Source: Collinsella sp. (GTDB lineage: Bacteria; Actinomycetota; Coriobacteriia; Coriobacteriales; Coriobacteriaceae). Taken from it: 64,000 bases of DNA. A program made the translations under genes and the position numbers. Numbering within the stretch: the first letter of the stretch is position 1; the number at the start of each line of letters is the position of its first letter. The notes under the pieces are model-generated. The model saw only the letters and a program-made list of their open reading frames with translations, did no database searches and was not told the origin of the DNA. This document shows, piece after piece, positions 40,676 through 49,122 of this stretch. The stretch lies in contig DXMY01000026.1 of the NCBI GenBank assembly GCA_019413925.1, positions 1-64,000 of the forward strand, in the 5' to 3' direction.

Positions 40676-41416
40676 ATGGCTACCATTGCGATTATCGGTG
40701 CGCTCGAAAAAGAGATCATGCAGATTAAGGAAGAGCTGAGCGACGTTTGCGAGGCACGGGAGGCAGGCTTGACCGTTGTGAGCGGTGAGCTCGACGGCCT
40801 GACAGTTGTCGCCACAACGGCGGGCATGGGCACGGTGAACGCCGCCGCTGCAACACAGCACCTCATTAGCAAGTATGCTCCGCAGGCTGTTGTGTTTTCG
40901 GGCATTGCGGGCGGTTTGAACCCCAAGCTCCATATCGACGACGTGGTCATTGGCAAACGCCTACGCTATCTGGATACCGATACCGCGCTTATCGCCGAGT
41001 CCGCACCGGGGCTCGAGGAGTTTGGCTCGACGCCCGCGCTGGTCGATATTGCCGCCGACGTGCTTGCTGAGCGTGGGTTTGTTGACGCTTCGAAAAATGC
41101 AGTCGCTTCGAACGAGGGCACCAAGCAGTTCCTGGTCGGCACGATTGCCACGGGTAACCGCTTTGTGACGGGCGCTACCATGCGCAACGACGCTATCGAG
41201 GCGACGCATGCCGATTGTGTCGGCATGGAGGGCGCGGCAATTGCCCATGTCGCAACCAAAAATGGTGTCGATTGCCTGGTGTTGCGCGCTATCAGCGATA
41301 ATTGTGACGAGGCATACGATGCAATTTGCGAGCGCGAGTTCGATCTGTTCGAGTACGCGCGTGTCGCAAGTGACATCACGCTCGATATCGTCCGCCGCAT
41401 TGCCGCTGCGCAATAG
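40676..41416 (+). CDS. mtnN: 5'-methylthioadenosine/S-adenosylhomocysteine nucleosidase
   Basis: This 246-residue protein hydrolyses MTA and SAH to adenine and a ribosyl sugar for methyl-cycle salvage. Family marks are IGALEKEIMQIKEEL at the N-terminus, the loop VVFSGIAGGLNPKLHIDDVVIG, ATGNRFV, VGMEGAAIAHVA (with the substrate Met-Glu) and the catalytic Asp in LRAISDNCDEA. ATG 40676 is preceded by GGGGA; the longer frame is not needed. engB follows 38 bp later on the same strand, so they may be cotranscribed. Confidence 0.92.
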   Translation: MATIAIIGALEKEIMQIKEELSDVCEAREAGLTVVSGELDGLTVVATTAGMGTVNAAAATQHLISKYAPQAVVFSGIAGGLNPKLHIDDVVIGKRLRYLDTDTALIAESAPGLEEFGSTPALVDIAADVLAERGFVDASKNAVASNEGTKQFLVGTIATGNRFVTGATMRNDAIEATHADCVGMEGAAIAHVATKNGVDCLVLRAISDNCDEAYDAICEREFDLFEYARVASDITLDIVRRIAAAQ

Positions 41417-41454
41417 CGCGTCTATTTGTAAGAACCTACGACCAAGGAGTGTCC

Positions 41455-42045
41455 ATGGCCGATTCCATTAACTATCAGCTTGCCAAGTTCGTCGCCAGCT
41501 ACGGCAAGGTTTCGCAGATCCCCGAGTCCACCTGCCCCGAGGTGAGCTTTGTCGGCCGCTCCAACGTGGGCAAGTCGTCCATCATGAACAAGCTCTTTGG
41601 CCGCAAGAACCTGGTGAAGGTTTCGAGTACGCCGGGCAAGACGAGCAACATCAACTTCTTCGAGGCCGACGACGTGCACTTTGTGGACCTGCCAGGCTAC
41701 GGTTTCGCCCGCCGTTCCAAGGCCGAGCGCGACCGTTGGGCCGAGCTCATTGGCGACTTCTTCGACTCCGAGCGCAGCTTTAACCTGGTTGTGTCGCTGG
41801 TGGACATTCGCCACGACCCCAGTAAACTCGACCATGACATGATCGACTACCTGCAGGGCAACGAGTTCAACTTTATCGTCTGCCTCACCAAGGCCGACAA
41901 ACTCAGCCGCACCCAGCAGGCCCGCCAAGCAGCAGCCATCAAAAAGCAGCTCAACGTCCCGGCCGAGAATGTAATCATCACGAGCTCCCAGACCGGCGTG
42001 GGTATCGACGAACTAAAAAAGCGCATCGCCGAGGCCTGCCTCTAG
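41455..42045 (+). CDS. engB: Ribosome-biogenesis GTPase EngB (YsxC/YihA)
   Basis: This 196-residue small GTPase belongs to the EngB family needed for late 50S assembly and normal division. Motifs are G1 GRSNVGKSS, G2-region STPGKTSNINFF, G3 VDLPGYGFA, G4 TKADKL and G5 SSQTGVGI. The length is typical. ATG 41455 has AAGGAG at 41444-41449; an in-frame GTG six bases upstream is unlikely. It is the last gene before the toxin-antitoxin operator. Confidence 0.95.
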   Translation: MADSINYQLAKFVASYGKVSQIPESTCPEVSFVGRSNVGKSSIMNKLFGRKNLVKVSSTPGKTSNINFFEADDVHFVDLPGYGFARRSKAERDRWAELIGDFFDSERSFNLVVSLVDIRHDPSKLDHDMIDYLQGNEFNFIVCLTKADKLSRTQQARQAAAIKKQLNVPAENVIITSSQTGVGIDELKKRIAEACL

Positions 42046-42075
42046 TCAGGGTTAAACCGTCAAAAGCCCCCGTTC

Positions 42076-42122
42076 ATATCACCCCAGTGATAGTTATTGG
42101 TAAACTATCACTGGGGTGATAT
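42076..42122. promoter_or_regulatory. Perfect 20-bp inverted repeat operator of the toxin-antitoxin pair
   Basis: Arms 42076-42095 and 42103-42122 are exact complements around a 7-nt centre (ATTGGTA). Each arm also contains the smaller palindrome ATCAC-CCCA-GTGAT or its complement, so the site offers two stacked dimer sites. It ends 5 bp before the ribosome site TAGGAGG of the first gene and is the natural target of the XRE protein encoded behind it. Confidence 0.8.
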
Positions 42123-42138
42123 TTTTTAGGAGGTCGAT

Positions 42139-42822
42139 ATGGAGCTTTGGCACGGGTCGGAGGTTGTTGTCGAGCATCCATCGTTGGATAAATGCAGGCA
42201 ATTCAATGACTATGGGCGCGGGTTTTATTGCACACCGCATGAGGAAATGGCAATGGAGTGGGCATGTCGGACCGAGTCTGATGGCATTGCCAATCGATAT
42301 GAGCTTGATTTAGATGGCCTTGCGATTTTGGATTTGGAATCAGGTGAGTTCTCGATTCTCAACTGGCTTGCAATTCTGGCGAATAACAGAGAGTTCAATG
42401 TTTCAACGCCAGTAGCACGCGAGGGGCTTCGTTATCTGCTGGATAACTGCCTGATTGATATTTCTCCCTATGACGTTATTCGAGGCTATCGTGCAGACGA
42501 TTCCTATTTCTCGTTTGCAAGACAGTTTGTCAACGGCATGATCTCGCTCAGGCAATTGCAGCGCATTATGTTTTTGGGGGATTTGGGCATTCAATATGCG
42601 CTTATGAGTGAGCGTGCGTTCTCGGCGATTAAGTTCCGCGATTGGAAGCAGGCTTCGGGAGCTGAGTTTTATCCCAAACGATTTGAGCGAGAACAGAACG
42701 CTCGACGAAAGTACCTGGATACGGTAAACGGATTTGACTCTGATGGTGTTGACATTAGGGATTTGATGGCAGGGAGGGTTGATTTAAATGATCCAAGAGT
42801 TAACGGATCGTGGGCCGAGTAG
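42139..42822 (+). CDS. DUF3990-family putative ADP-ribosyltransferase toxin
   Basis: This 227-residue protein starts MELWHGSEVVVEHP and has DYGRGFYCTPHEEMAMEWA, the His-Gly-Ser and Tyr-rich pattern of DUF3990 proteins, which share the ADP-ribosyltransferase fold. Such proteins are usually encoded with a small partner and behave as toxins. The ribosome site TAGGAGG is excellent. Its 3' end overlaps the next gene by 35 bp, which implies coupled translation. The AT content and codon use are higher in A/T than the flanking housekeeping genes, in keeping with transfer. The target is unknown. Confidence 0.75.
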   Translation: MELWHGSEVVVEHPSLDKCRQFNDYGRGFYCTPHEEMAMEWACRTESDGIANRYELDLDGLAILDLESGEFSILNWLAILANNREFNVSTPVAREGLRYLLDNCLIDISPYDVIRGYRADDSYFSFARQFVNGMISLRQLQRIMFLGDLGIQYALMSERAFSAIKFRDWKQASGAEFYPKRFEREQNARRKYLDTVNGFDSDGVDIRDLMAGRVDLNDPRVNGSWAE

Positions 42823-43486
42823 GACATATCCCGTCTATTACCTTGAGGACGCAATGAACAACCTCGGGGATTGCTTCGACTATGCCGTTAACGATTACGG
42901 AGCAGAAGGATCGGAAGTTGCTGAACTCTTTTGCCTGAGCGGCGTAGCTCGCGAGTTCGAACGCGGCAACGCATGGGTAGTGTCGGGAAAGTCGGGCGTT
43001 GAACTATTTGCGCTCATCTCCGAAAGATCTGGTTACCAAACAGGGTCGATGCCAGATCGGACCTACCGATTTGAGAAGACACCAGAATATTGGACGGGCT
43101 GGATACTGGCATATTTGCAGTGGCGCCTAGGGGGATCGTTCGAAGATCTGCTTCATGTTGTTCCATTTGATGCGCTGCGAAACCTGTACTACCCCTGGCA
43201 TGAGGCCTCGGAGGAGCGCGTGGCGCGCCTTGTCTGTGATATGGCGAAGAAGGCGCCGCGTCAGACTAAACTGGCGCTAGCAAGAAAGAGGATTAAAAAA
43301 ACCCAACAAGACCTGGCATACGAATCGGGTGTATCGCTCCGTTCAATCCAAATGTACGAACAGCGCCAGCGAAACATCAACGAAGCCTCGGTAACGACAG
43401 TGAGGGATATTGCAAAAGTCCTACACTGCAACATCGAAGACCTCCTAGAACCAGTCTTCGAATACAAAGAAACAAGCGCAGCGTAA
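42788..43486 (+). CDS. XRE-family antitoxin/regulator with DUF3791-like N-terminus
   Basis: This 232-residue protein has a C-terminal helix-turn-helix (LALARKRIKKTQQDLAYESG, then SLRSIQMYEQRQRNINEASV, about residues 158-215). Residues 20-75 (NNLGDCFDYAVNDYG... VSGKSGVELFALIS) recall DUF3791, the common partner of DUF3990 proteins, though this match is by eye. It overlaps the toxin gene by 35 bp. The fusion of a neutralising domain to a DNA-binding domain would let it repress the operon through the palindrome at 42076. Codon use is AT-shifted like its partner. Confidence 0.75.
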   Translation: MIQELTDRGPSRTYPVYYLEDAMNNLGDCFDYAVNDYGAEGSEVAELFCLSGVAREFERGNAWVVSGKSGVELFALISERSGYQTGSMPDRTYRFEKTPEYWTGWILAYLQWRLGGSFEDLLHVVPFDALRNLYYPWHEASEERVARLVCDMAKKAPRQTKLALARKRIKKTQQDLAYESGVSLRSIQMYEQRQRNINEASVTTVRDIAKVLHCNIEDLLEPVFEYKETSAA

Positions 43487-43622
43487 ACCAAGCGCACAGG
43501 CGAAGCCTGTCACTAGTAAGTGCCCCTACCTAGCAAGAGCCCCTACCAATAAAAAGCAACTATCAGCCCGGCGCTTTTACAAAGCGTAGGTCCCTGTAGC
43601 CGCCGTCAGCGAAGCTAACGTA

Positions 43623-43747
43623 GGGGAGGCCAGGGGCTTTGCCCCCAAATCTTTCCGCAGGACGGCAGGACCCCCGCCGCACGAAGTGCGCAGCGGGGGT
43701 CCTGCCATGTCCGAGGACGATTTGGGGGCAAAGCCCCTGGCCTCCCC
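43623..43747 (-). repeat. Nested hairpin family B, copy B3 (after thrB)
   Basis: This copy reads on the minus strand and begins 22 bp after the thrB stop. The outer 28-bp stem (43623-43650 with 43720-43747) is perfect. The internal loop is GTCCTCGGACATG / GTCCTGCGGAAA and the inner stem is GGCAGGACCCCCGC with its complement (43664-43706). It also closes the plus-strand toxin-antitoxin operon. Confidence 0.9.
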
Positions 43748-43768
43748 GGCGAGTATACGGGACGGCGA

Positions 43769-44650
43769 CTACAGGTATTCGATCTGGGCGCCTTCCGTGT
43801 CGCACGTCAGAATATGCGTATCGCACTTGGGGAACTGCTCGCGCAGCTTGACCTGCAGGAACTTTGCCACGATGGTGTCGTCGGTCACAGCCATGAGGGT
43901 CGAGCCCGAGCCGCTAATCCAGATGGTCTTAGCGCCGCCGTTAAGGCAGGTGTCGCGCACGGCGTTGTAGTCGGGAATCAGACGGCGACGATAGGGCTCC
44001 TGGATGCGGTCGTCGTTGGCGGCGGCAATCAGGTCAAGGTCGCCGGTCTCCAGGCCGCGCGTCATGCCGGCGATGCGGCCCATCTGCCACACGGCGGTGG
44101 AGAGCGGAATCTCCTGCGGCACGACCTTGCGCGCCTCGCTCGTGTGTACCTCGTAGGGCGGAATCACGGTAATAAAACGCAGGCGATCGCTCACCTCGTA
44201 GCGCAGGCACTGGGGGAGCGAATCGGTCGGCGTAAAGGAGCAGACGGCGCCGCCCAGGATAGCAGGGGCGACGTTATCGGGATGGCCCTCGACCTCGGTG
44301 GCAATGCGGACGAGCTCAGCGCGGTCGACGGTGTGGCCCGTCAGCGCGGCGGCAGCCATGATGCCGGCGACGACGCAGGTGGAGCTGGAACCCAGGCCAC
44401 GGGCGACGGGCACGTCGGTCTGAATGTCGATAGCGACGGGGAAGGCCGGCTCGCCCCAGGCGGCCAGAGCATCGACAAAGCTCACATAGACCAGGTTATT
44501 CTCGTTTTGGAACTCCTCGGGGCAGCCCGTGATGGTGAGCTTGTCGGCGCGCTCGAAGGTGAAGTGCGAGTAGAGGCTGACGGCCATGCCGAGGGTGTCG
44601 TAGCCGATGCCTAGGTTGGCGCTGGTTGCTGGGACGGTGATTTTGATCAT
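43769..44650 (-). CDS. thrB: Homoserine kinase
   Basis: This 293-residue GHMP kinase phosphorylates homoserine for threonine synthesis. The N-terminus IKITVPATSANLGIGYDTLGMA and the ATP loop VARGLGSSSTCVVAG are diagnostic (the third loop residue is Ser-Thr instead of Ala-Ala). The C-terminal IWISGSGSTLMAV motif completes the set. ATG 44650 follows AGGAGG. It lies downstream of thrC on the same strand but is separated by a terminator and a large palindrome, so it may have its own promoter. Confidence 0.92.
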   Translation of the reverse strand: MIKITVPATSANLGIGYDTLGMAVSLYSHFTFERADKLTITGCPEEFQNENNLVYVSFVDALAAWGEPAFPVAIDIQTDVPVARGLGSSSTCVVAGIMAAAALTGHTVDRAELVRIATEVEGHPDNVAPAILGGAVCSFTPTDSLPQCLRYEVSDRLRFITVIPPYEVHTSEARKVVPQEIPLSTAVWQMGRIAGMTRGLETGDLDLIAAANDDRIQEPYRRRLIPDYNAVRDTCLNGGAKTIWISGSGSTLMAVTDDTIVAKFLQVKLREQFPKCDTHILTCDTEGAQIEYL

Positions 44651-44664
44651 GTGGGTCCTCCTGG

Positions 44665-44776
44665 GCGGGTCCGGCCGTTTAGTTCGCTGCTCGGGCAGTC
44701 CTGGCTCGCTCGGAAAGCACATTAAGTGCTTTCCGGCTCGTGCGGAACTCGCGACGAACTAAACGGCCAGACCCGC
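44665..44776. repeat. Nested palindrome between thrC and thrB
   Basis: The outer arms GCGGGTCCGGCCGTTTAGTT... (44665-44686) and 44755-44776 are complementary with one mismatch. At the centre, CGGAAAGCAC-ATTAA-GTGCTTTCCG forms a perfect inner stem. The outer arm begins 14 bp from the thrB start, so folding could influence thrB translation. Confidence 0.75.
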
Positions 44777-44813
44777 TCGCATGCTCGTCATCATCCCGAA
44801 AGCTAAATAAAAA

Positions 44814-44841
44814 GAAGGTGCGCCGGCTTCCGCCGGCGCCT
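44814..44841 (-). terminator. Terminator of thrC
   Basis: On the minus strand AAGGCGCCGGC and GCCGGCGCACCTT pair across GGAA and are followed by CTTTTTATTT, a typical intrinsic terminator 10 bp after the thrC stop. Confidence 0.8.
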
Positions 44842-44851
44842 TATAAGGGGT

Positions 44852-46369
44852 TTAGTTGGTTGCCATCTTTTTTGCTGCAGACTCGACGTAGCTTGCCATC
44901 TCATCGACGTCGCAGACGTCTTCGAAGCGGACGGGCTTGGATTCGAGTTCGGCGAGCTGGGTCGGGGCAACCGTGTTGGTGGCCTGCTCGAGCATGCGCA
45001 TGGCCTCAAAATCATCCTCGGGAACGTCGAGTCCCAGGGCGTCGCAGCAGGCGCGCGGGAACTTGTAGGGGCTGGCGGTCGAAAGCAGCACGCGGGCCTT
45101 GGCGCCCTCGGCGGGAGCGGCCTGCTCAAAGACGTGATAACCACAAGCGGTGTGCGGGTCGATTACGTAGCCGTTCGTATCCCAGCAGCTCTTGATGGCA
45201 GTGCGGACCTCGTCCTCGCTGGCCCAGCCGCAGGCAAAGACGCTCTGAATCTTGGCCAGCAGCTCGGCGGGCACCTCGTAGCGACCAGTCTGCGCCAGCT
45301 GCTCCATAAGGCCGGCAACGAGCTCACAGTCGCCATCGGACAGGAAGTACAGCATGCGCTCCAGGTTGGAGCTGATGAGGATGTCCATCGACGGCGAGAT
45401 GGTCGTGAAGAACGGGCGGTTACGGTCGTAAACGCCGGTGGTCAGGAAGTCGGCAAGCACGTTGTTCTTGTCGCTCGCCACGACGAGCTTGGCGACGGGC
45501 AGACCCATGCGCTTGGCGTAGTAGCCGGCCAGGATATCGCCAAAGTTGCCGGTGGGCACACAGAACTCAACGGCGTCGCCGGCCTCGATGGCGCCGGCGC
45601 GCAGCAGCTGCGCATAGGCGGCAAAGTAGTAGACGACCTGCGGTACCAGACGGCCGACATTGATGGAGTTGGCGCTCGAAAGCACAGTGCCAGCGGCCTC
45701 CAGGCGCTCGGCAAGCTCCTTATCGGCAAAGATGCGCTTGACGGCGCTCTGGGCGTCGTCAAAGTTGCCGCGGATGCCGCAGACGGCGACGTTATCGCCC
45801 TCCTGCGTGGACATCTGCAGATTCTGCACGCGGCTGACTTTGCCCTCGGGATAAAAGACGGTGATGCCCGTGCCCGGCGCGTCGGCAAAACCGGCGAGTG
45901 CGGCCTTGCCGGTGTCGCCCGACGTGGCGGTGACGATCATGATGCGCTCGGCGCCGCCGTCCTTGGCGGAAGTGCGGGCCATCAGACGGGGGAGCATCTG
46001 CAGGGCGACGTCCTTGAAGGCGCTTGTGGGGCCGCCAAAGAGCTCCATCACATAGGTCTGAGGGGCGTCAGCGCCCGGCGCAGCGTCGAGTTTGACGAGC
46101 GGCGTAACCTCCTCACTCGCGAACGTGCCGCGGTATGCCTCGTCGACACACGCCGAAATTTCTTCGGCCGTGTAATCATTCAGTAACATTCCCAACACAT
46201 CTTGAGCGATTTCAAAGTACGATTTATCTGCAAGCGAGCTGATATCGACCTGCTGGGTGCCGAGCTCGTCCGAGACAAACAAACCCCCGTCGGGAGCGAT
46301 GCCGGTGCGGATTGCCACCTTACTTGAGCACGATAAAGTGCGTCCTCGTGTACTATGATAAGTTCCCAT
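44852..46369 (-). CDS. thrC: Threonine synthase
   Basis: This 505-residue PLP enzyme converts O-phosphohomoserine to threonine. It opens GTYHSTRG and carries the PLP-lysine segment LFGGPTSAFKDVALQMLPR and the phosphate-binding segments TATSGDTGKAALAGF and PTGNFGDILAGYYAKRMGLP. ATG 46369 follows GAGGAG; a longer frame to 46414 is not supported by a ribosome site. It is divergent from lysC, so aspartate flux into threonine is encoded around one promoter region. Confidence 0.93.
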   Translation of the reverse strand: MGTYHSTRGRTLSCSSKVAIRTGIAPDGGLFVSDELGTQQVDISSLADKSYFEIAQDVLGMLLNDYTAEEISACVDEAYRGTFASEEVTPLVKLDAAPGADAPQTYVMELFGGPTSAFKDVALQMLPRLMARTSAKDGGAERIMIVTATSGDTGKAALAGFADAPGTGITVFYPEGKVSRVQNLQMSTQEGDNVAVCGIRGNFDDAQSAVKRIFADKELAERLEAAGTVLSSANSINVGRLVPQVVYYFAAYAQLLRAGAIEAGDAVEFCVPTGNFGDILAGYYAKRMGLPVAKLVVASDKNNVLADFLTTGVYDRNRPFFTTISPSMDILISSNLERMLYFLSDGDCELVAGLMEQLAQTGRYEVPAELLAKIQSVFACGWASEDEVRTAIKSCWDTNGYVIDPHTACGYHVFEQAAPAEGAKARVLLSTASPYKFPRACCDALGLDVPEDDFEAMRMLEQATNTVAPTQLAELESKPVRFEDVCDVDEMASYVESAAKKMATN

Positions 46370-46472
46370 ATAACACTGCTCCTCGGATGCCTTGGACCCA
46401 ATCGGTGAAACCATGGTATCAGAGCGCGCAAAACAGGTTTGCAGAGGCTTTTAGAAAGGTAACCTCAAGCCC

Positions 46473-47861
46473 ATGATTAAGATTGCCAAGTTTGGCGGCT
46501 CGTCGGTCGCCGACGCCGAACACTTCAAGAAGATCAAGGCCATCGTCGATGCCGACCCTGCCCGCCGTTTTGTGGTGGTTTCTGCCTGCGGCCGCCGCTT
46601 TAAGGGCGACACCAAGGTGACCGACCTGCTCTACCTGGTTAACGCGCACGTTAAGTATCACGTGTCGTGCGAGGAACTGCTCGAGGACATTGGCCAGCGC
46701 TATTTTGATATCGCTGACGAGCTGGAGCTCACCTATCCCATCCGCGAGGAGTTCGCGGCCTTTGCCGAGCGCGCCCGCTCGGGCGGTTACTCTACCGAGG
46801 AGCTCGTGAGCCGCGGCGAGTACTTCACCGCTCGCTTGATGGCCGAGTACCTGGGCCTGCCGTTCCTGGACGCCGCGACGGTTGTGGCGTTCCATCACGA
46901 CGGTACGCTCAGCATGAATCGCACCTCCGAGCTGGTGCAGGAGTACGGCCAGCAGGGCGGCTTTGTTATGCCCGGTTTCTACGGCGCGACGCGAGAGGGC
47001 CAGATCAAGCTGCTCGACCGTGGCGGCGGCGATATCTCGGGCTCGATCCTGGCCAAGTGCCTGGGCGCCGATCTGTACGAGAACTGGACCGACGTTTCGG
47101 GTTTCTATTCTGCCGATCCGCGTATTGTTCCCGAGGCTCAGCCCATTGCGCGCGTTACCTACGAGGAGCTGCGCGAGCTTTCGTACATGGGCGCAAGCGT
47201 CCTGCACGAGGAGGCCGTGTTCCCCGTGCGCGAGGCGGGTATTCCGCTGGTCATCAAGAACACCAATGCGCCGCAGGACCCCGGCACCATCATTAGCGAG
47301 ACGGCTGATGAGGGTGAGGCAGAGCCCATCATTACCGGCGTGACCGGCAAGCGCGGTTTTGTCGCCATCAACGTCGCCCGTGACCGCACCAAGCCCCGCG
47401 TTGGCTTTATGCGCCGTGCGCTTTCGGTGTTCGAGCGCTATGACGTTTCCGTCGAGCACATGCCCACTGGTGTCGACCGCTTTGGCGCCGTGGTGCAGGA
47501 GCAGGATGTGCACGATTCGCTGTACTCACTTGTGGGCGACATCCAGCAGGAGGTCGAGCCGCTCGAGATCGAGGTTGTCGAGGGCTTGGCGCTCATCGCG
47601 ACCGTCGGCCGTAACCTGCGCGGTCGTGCAGGCATCTCGGGCCACCTGTTTGGCATGCTTGGCCAGGCCGGCGTGAGCGTGCGCATGATTTCGCAGAGCT
47701 GTGACGAGATCAATATCATTATCGGTGTCGAGGAGAAGGACTTCGACCTTGCGATTCGGACCATTTACCGTGCCTTCTCCGATGAGAACGGCATTGTGAA
47801 GGTCTCCGATCTGGAGGCTCCCGCGCCGGCCGATCCCACCCTGGCCGCGCTCAAAAAGTAG
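46473..47861 (+). CDS. Aspartate kinase
   Basis: This 462-residue monofunctional aspartokinase begins IKIAKFGGSSVADAEHFKKI and has the substrate loop RGGGDISGSILAKCLGADLYENWTDVSGF (split here only for reading). Two ACT regulatory domains follow from about residue 310 (FVAINVARD... and LIATVGRNLRGRAGISGHL). It makes aspartyl phosphate for the lysine, threonine and methionine branches. The size fits the single-polypeptide class III type. ATG 46473 follows AGAAAGG. asd is 173 bp downstream, after two hairpins. Confidence 0.92.
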   Translation: MIKIAKFGGSSVADAEHFKKIKAIVDADPARRFVVVSACGRRFKGDTKVTDLLYLVNAHVKYHVSCEELLEDIGQRYFDIADELELTYPIREEFAAFAERARSGGYSTEELVSRGEYFTARLMAEYLGLPFLDAATVVAFHHDGTLSMNRTSELVQEYGQQGGFVMPGFYGATREGQIKLLDRGGGDISGSILAKCLGADLYENWTDVSGFYSADPRIVPEAQPIARVTYEELRELSYMGASVLHEEAVFPVREAGIPLVIKNTNAPQDPGTIISETADEGEAEPIITGVTGKRGFVAINVARDRTKPRVGFMRRALSVFERYDVSVEHMPTGVDRFGAVVQEQDVHDSLYSLVGDIQQEVEPLEIEVVEGLALIATVGRNLRGRAGISGHLFGMLGQAGVSVRMISQSCDEINIIIGVEEKDFDLAIRTIYRAFSDENGIVKVSDLEAPAPADPTLAALKK

Positions 47862-47871
47862 CGACTGCTCG

Positions 47872-47903
47872 GTAGATTTTTGGGTCATGTCTCAAAAATC
47901 TAC
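47872..47903 (+). terminator. Hairpin after aspartate kinase gene
   Basis: GTAGATTTTTG pairs with CAAAAATCTAC across GGTCATGTCT. The arms match the ends of the large inverted repeat at 28292. It starts 10 bp after the stop codon. Confidence 0.7.
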
Positions 47904-47933
47904 GGCGGGGCGTTTCGTTTCGGTTTCGTTTCG

Positions 47934-47960
47934 ACGGGGCGGGTTTCGTGCCCGCCCCGT
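47934..47960 (+). terminator. GC-rich hairpin before asd, possible attenuator
   Basis: ACGGGGCGGG pairs perfectly with CCCGCCCCGT across TTTCGTG and is followed by TCTTG. With the preceding hairpin it separates the aspartate kinase gene from asd. Confidence 0.6.
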
Positions 47961-48034
47961 TCTTGTATAAACTGGCAACAATAATCGGCCTGCTCGGCGT
48001 GCGGGCAAAAGCCACAACCTTTAAAGGGGGAAGC

Positions 48035-49060
48035 ATGAAACAGTACACGGTTGCTATTTTGGGCGCGACGGGAGCCGTGGGCACCCAGATGCTCGAGTGC
48101 CTCAACGAGCAGGAGTTCCCGGTCGGCAAGCTCAAGCTGTTGGCAAGCGCACGCTCCGCGGGCAAGACCGTTGAGTTCCGCGGCGAGCAAATCGTGATCG
48201 AAGAGGCTTGCCCCGAGGCCTTTGAGGGCTGCGACATCGTGCTCGGCGCTGCCGGCGACGATATCGCTAAGGAGCTGCTGCCCGAGGCCGTCAAGCGCGG
48301 AGCCGTCGTGGTCGACAACAGCCACGCCTTCCGCATGGATCCCGAGGTGCCGCTGGTCGTGCCCGAGATCAATGCCGACGATATCAAATGGCATCACGGC
48401 CTTATCGCCAACCCCAACTGCGCGACCATTATCGGCCTGGTTCCCACCTGGCCGCTGCACCAGCTTGCCGGCGTGAAGCGTATGATCGTGTCCACGTATC
48501 AGGCAGCTTCGGGCGCTGGCGCGCCCGGTATGGCCGAGCTCGAGGCTCAGCTGGCCGCACTGGGCCGTGGCGAGGAGATTCCCGAGCCGCGCGCGTTTGC
48601 CGCCCAGCTGGCGAGCAACCTGATTCCGCAGATTGGCGGCGTCAAGGAGGAGGGCTTTACCTCCGAGGAGATGAAACTGCAGAACGAGGGCCGTAAGATC
48701 ATGCATCTGCCCGAGCTGCGCGTGAACTGCACCTGCGTGCGCGTCCCTGTGCTGCGTTCGCACTCCGAGAGCATTACGCTCGAGTTTGAGCGCGACATCA
48801 CGGTGGAAGAGGCCCGTGCTGCGCTGGCTGCCGCTCCGGGCGTGAAGCTGGTTGACGATATGAGCGCCGAGGATGCGCACGATCGCTTCCCCATGCCGAT
48901 GGATACGTCCGACCAGGACCTGATCTGGGTCGGTCGCGTGCGTCGCGACATCTCGAACCCCGAGGCCACGCGCGGTATTACCTTCTGGTGCTGCGGCGAC
49001 CAAATCCGTAAGGGCGCGGCAACCAACGCCGTCCAGATCGCTAAGCTGCTCTGCGAGTAG
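48035..49060 (+). CDS. asd: Aspartate-semialdehyde dehydrogenase
   Basis: This 341-residue enzyme reduces aspartyl phosphate to aspartate semialdehyde. It has the NADP loop VAILGATGAVGTQML, the catalytic Cys129 in ANPNCATIIG, the segment STYQAASGAGAPGM, and the substrate histidine in VPVLRSHSESI. ATG 48035 follows AAAGGGGGAAGC; the upstream ATG 47948 is not needed. It completes the common trunk with the aspartate kinase next to it. The family B repeat that follows at 14 bp has been interrupted by an IS110 element. Confidence 0.94.
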   Translation: MKQYTVAILGATGAVGTQMLECLNEQEFPVGKLKLLASARSAGKTVEFRGEQIVIEEACPEAFEGCDIVLGAAGDDIAKELLPEAVKRGAVVVDNSHAFRMDPEVPLVVPEINADDIKWHHGLIANPNCATIIGLVPTWPLHQLAGVKRMIVSTYQAASGAGAPGMAELEAQLAALGRGEEIPEPRAFAAQLASNLIPQIGGVKEEGFTSEEMKLQNEGRKIMHLPELRVNCTCVRVPVLRSHSESITLEFERDITVEEARAALAAAPGVKLVDDMSAEDAHDRFPMPMDTSDQDLIWVGRVRRDISNPEATRGITFWCCGDQIRKGAATNAVQIAKLLCE

Positions 49061-49073
49061 TGTGGCCTGTCCG

Positions 49074-49112
49074 GCGGGGCCGGGCTTAGTTTTCAGAACG
49101 TCCTCGACCATG
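49074..49112 (+). repeat. Nested hairpin family B, copy B5, left half (after asd)
   Basis: The left outer arm GCGGGGCCGGGCTTAGTTTT continues to 49099 and is followed by GTCCTCGACCATG, the family's left internal-loop block with two changes. The complementary right arm is at 50701-50727, beyond the IS110 element. Confidence 0.88.
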
Positions 49113-49122
49113 TGTGGCGCTC

